Below are positions 5,468 to 5,588 of a DNA stretch of 5,588 bases, piece after piece; the first letter of the stretch is position 1; each line of letters opens with the position of its first letter. A model generated the notes under the pieces. It made no database searches, was not told the origin of the DNA, and saw only the letters and a program-made list of their open reading frames with translations. Source of the DNA: Chlamydiota bacterium (GTDB taxonomy: Bacteria > Auribacterota > UBA3054 > B51-G9); contig JAUVKG010000205.1 in NCBI GenBank assembly GCA_030596365.1, positions 1-5,588 of the forward strand, written 5' to 3'. The position numbers were made by a program, and so were the translations under genes.

Positions 5468-5588
5468 ATGCCCAAGCTTTTTATCATTTCTCTCGGTTGC
5501 GCTAAAAATCAAGTTGATACCGAATCAATGATGGGCAGCCTTTTGCCAACAGGTTTTTCTTTAACCGATAACCCGCTGGCCGCTGATG
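5468..5588 (+). CDS. rimO: Ribosomal protein S12 methylthiotransferase RimO, N-terminal end (partial)
   Basis: RimO is a radical SAM enzyme that adds a methylthio group to an aspartate of ribosomal protein S12. The 40 visible residues begin MPKLFIISLGCAKNQVDTES. The SLGCxKNxVD(S/T)E signature is typical of RimO rather than its tRNA-modifying relatives MiaB and MtaB, which have different residues after the cysteine. Cys11 would be the first ligand of the auxiliary 4Fe-4S cluster in the N-terminal methylthiotransferase domain. The radical SAM CxxxCxxC motif and TRAM domain lie beyond the window. The ATG at 5468 sits 2 bases after the rodZ stop codon and has no Shine-Dalgarno, so translational coupling to rodZ is likely. 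Confidence 0.9.
   Translation, partial: MPKLFIISLGCAKNQVDTESMMGSLLPTGFSLTDNPLAAD

Overview
All genes in this window lie on the + strand, and the base composition is AT-rich. It looks like ordinary chromosomal housekeeping DNA of a Gram-negative-type bacterium rather than an accessory island. The evidence is a small lipoprotein signal, a RodZ-like membrane HTH protein, an FtsK translocase, a nucleoside diphosphate kinase (NDK) and a RimO start. A duplicated NDK, few Shine-Dalgarno sites and an FtsK-RodZ-RimO run would fit a low-GC member of the PVC group (for example Lentisphaerota/Verrucomicrobiota-like gut bacteria). That placement is an inference from general impression; no marker gene here proves it.

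Layout. Bases 1-77 are the last codons of a gene I read as purF (glutamine amidophosphoribosyltransferase of the Fe-S type). A non-coding gap of about 180 bases follows, holding a near-consensus sigma-70 promoter (TTGACT, 17-base spacer, extended -10 TGTTACAAT). This promoter should drive a two-gene unit: a membrane-anchored coiled-coil protein with a small C-terminal beta domain (256-1044) and a 63-residue lipoprotein (1072-1263). The unit ends at a strong intrinsic terminator (1284-1330).

Downstream are four closely spaced genes: a two-domain NDK (1356-2513), ftsK/spoIIIE (2548-4893), a rodZ-like gene (4917-5465) and the start of rimO (5468 to the window end). The gaps are 34, 23 and 2 bases with no terminator between them, so co-transcription is likely. 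I see no convincing promoter in the 25 bases between the terminator and ndk. Together these genes cover nucleotide balance (purF, ndk), chromosome segregation at the septum (ftsK), cell-shape scaffolding (rodZ) and ribosome modification (rimO).

The most notable points are these. The NDK has an N-terminal domain that keeps the fold signature but has lost the catalytic histidine and lysine, while the C-terminal domain keeps every active-site residue and carries a large insertion. A 14-base palindrome-containing sequence is repeated exactly at the ftsK and rodZ starts. The envelope gene pair 256-1263 has no assigned function. I found no mobile element, CRISPR array, tRNA or rRNA, and nothing that amounts to a clearly new system.
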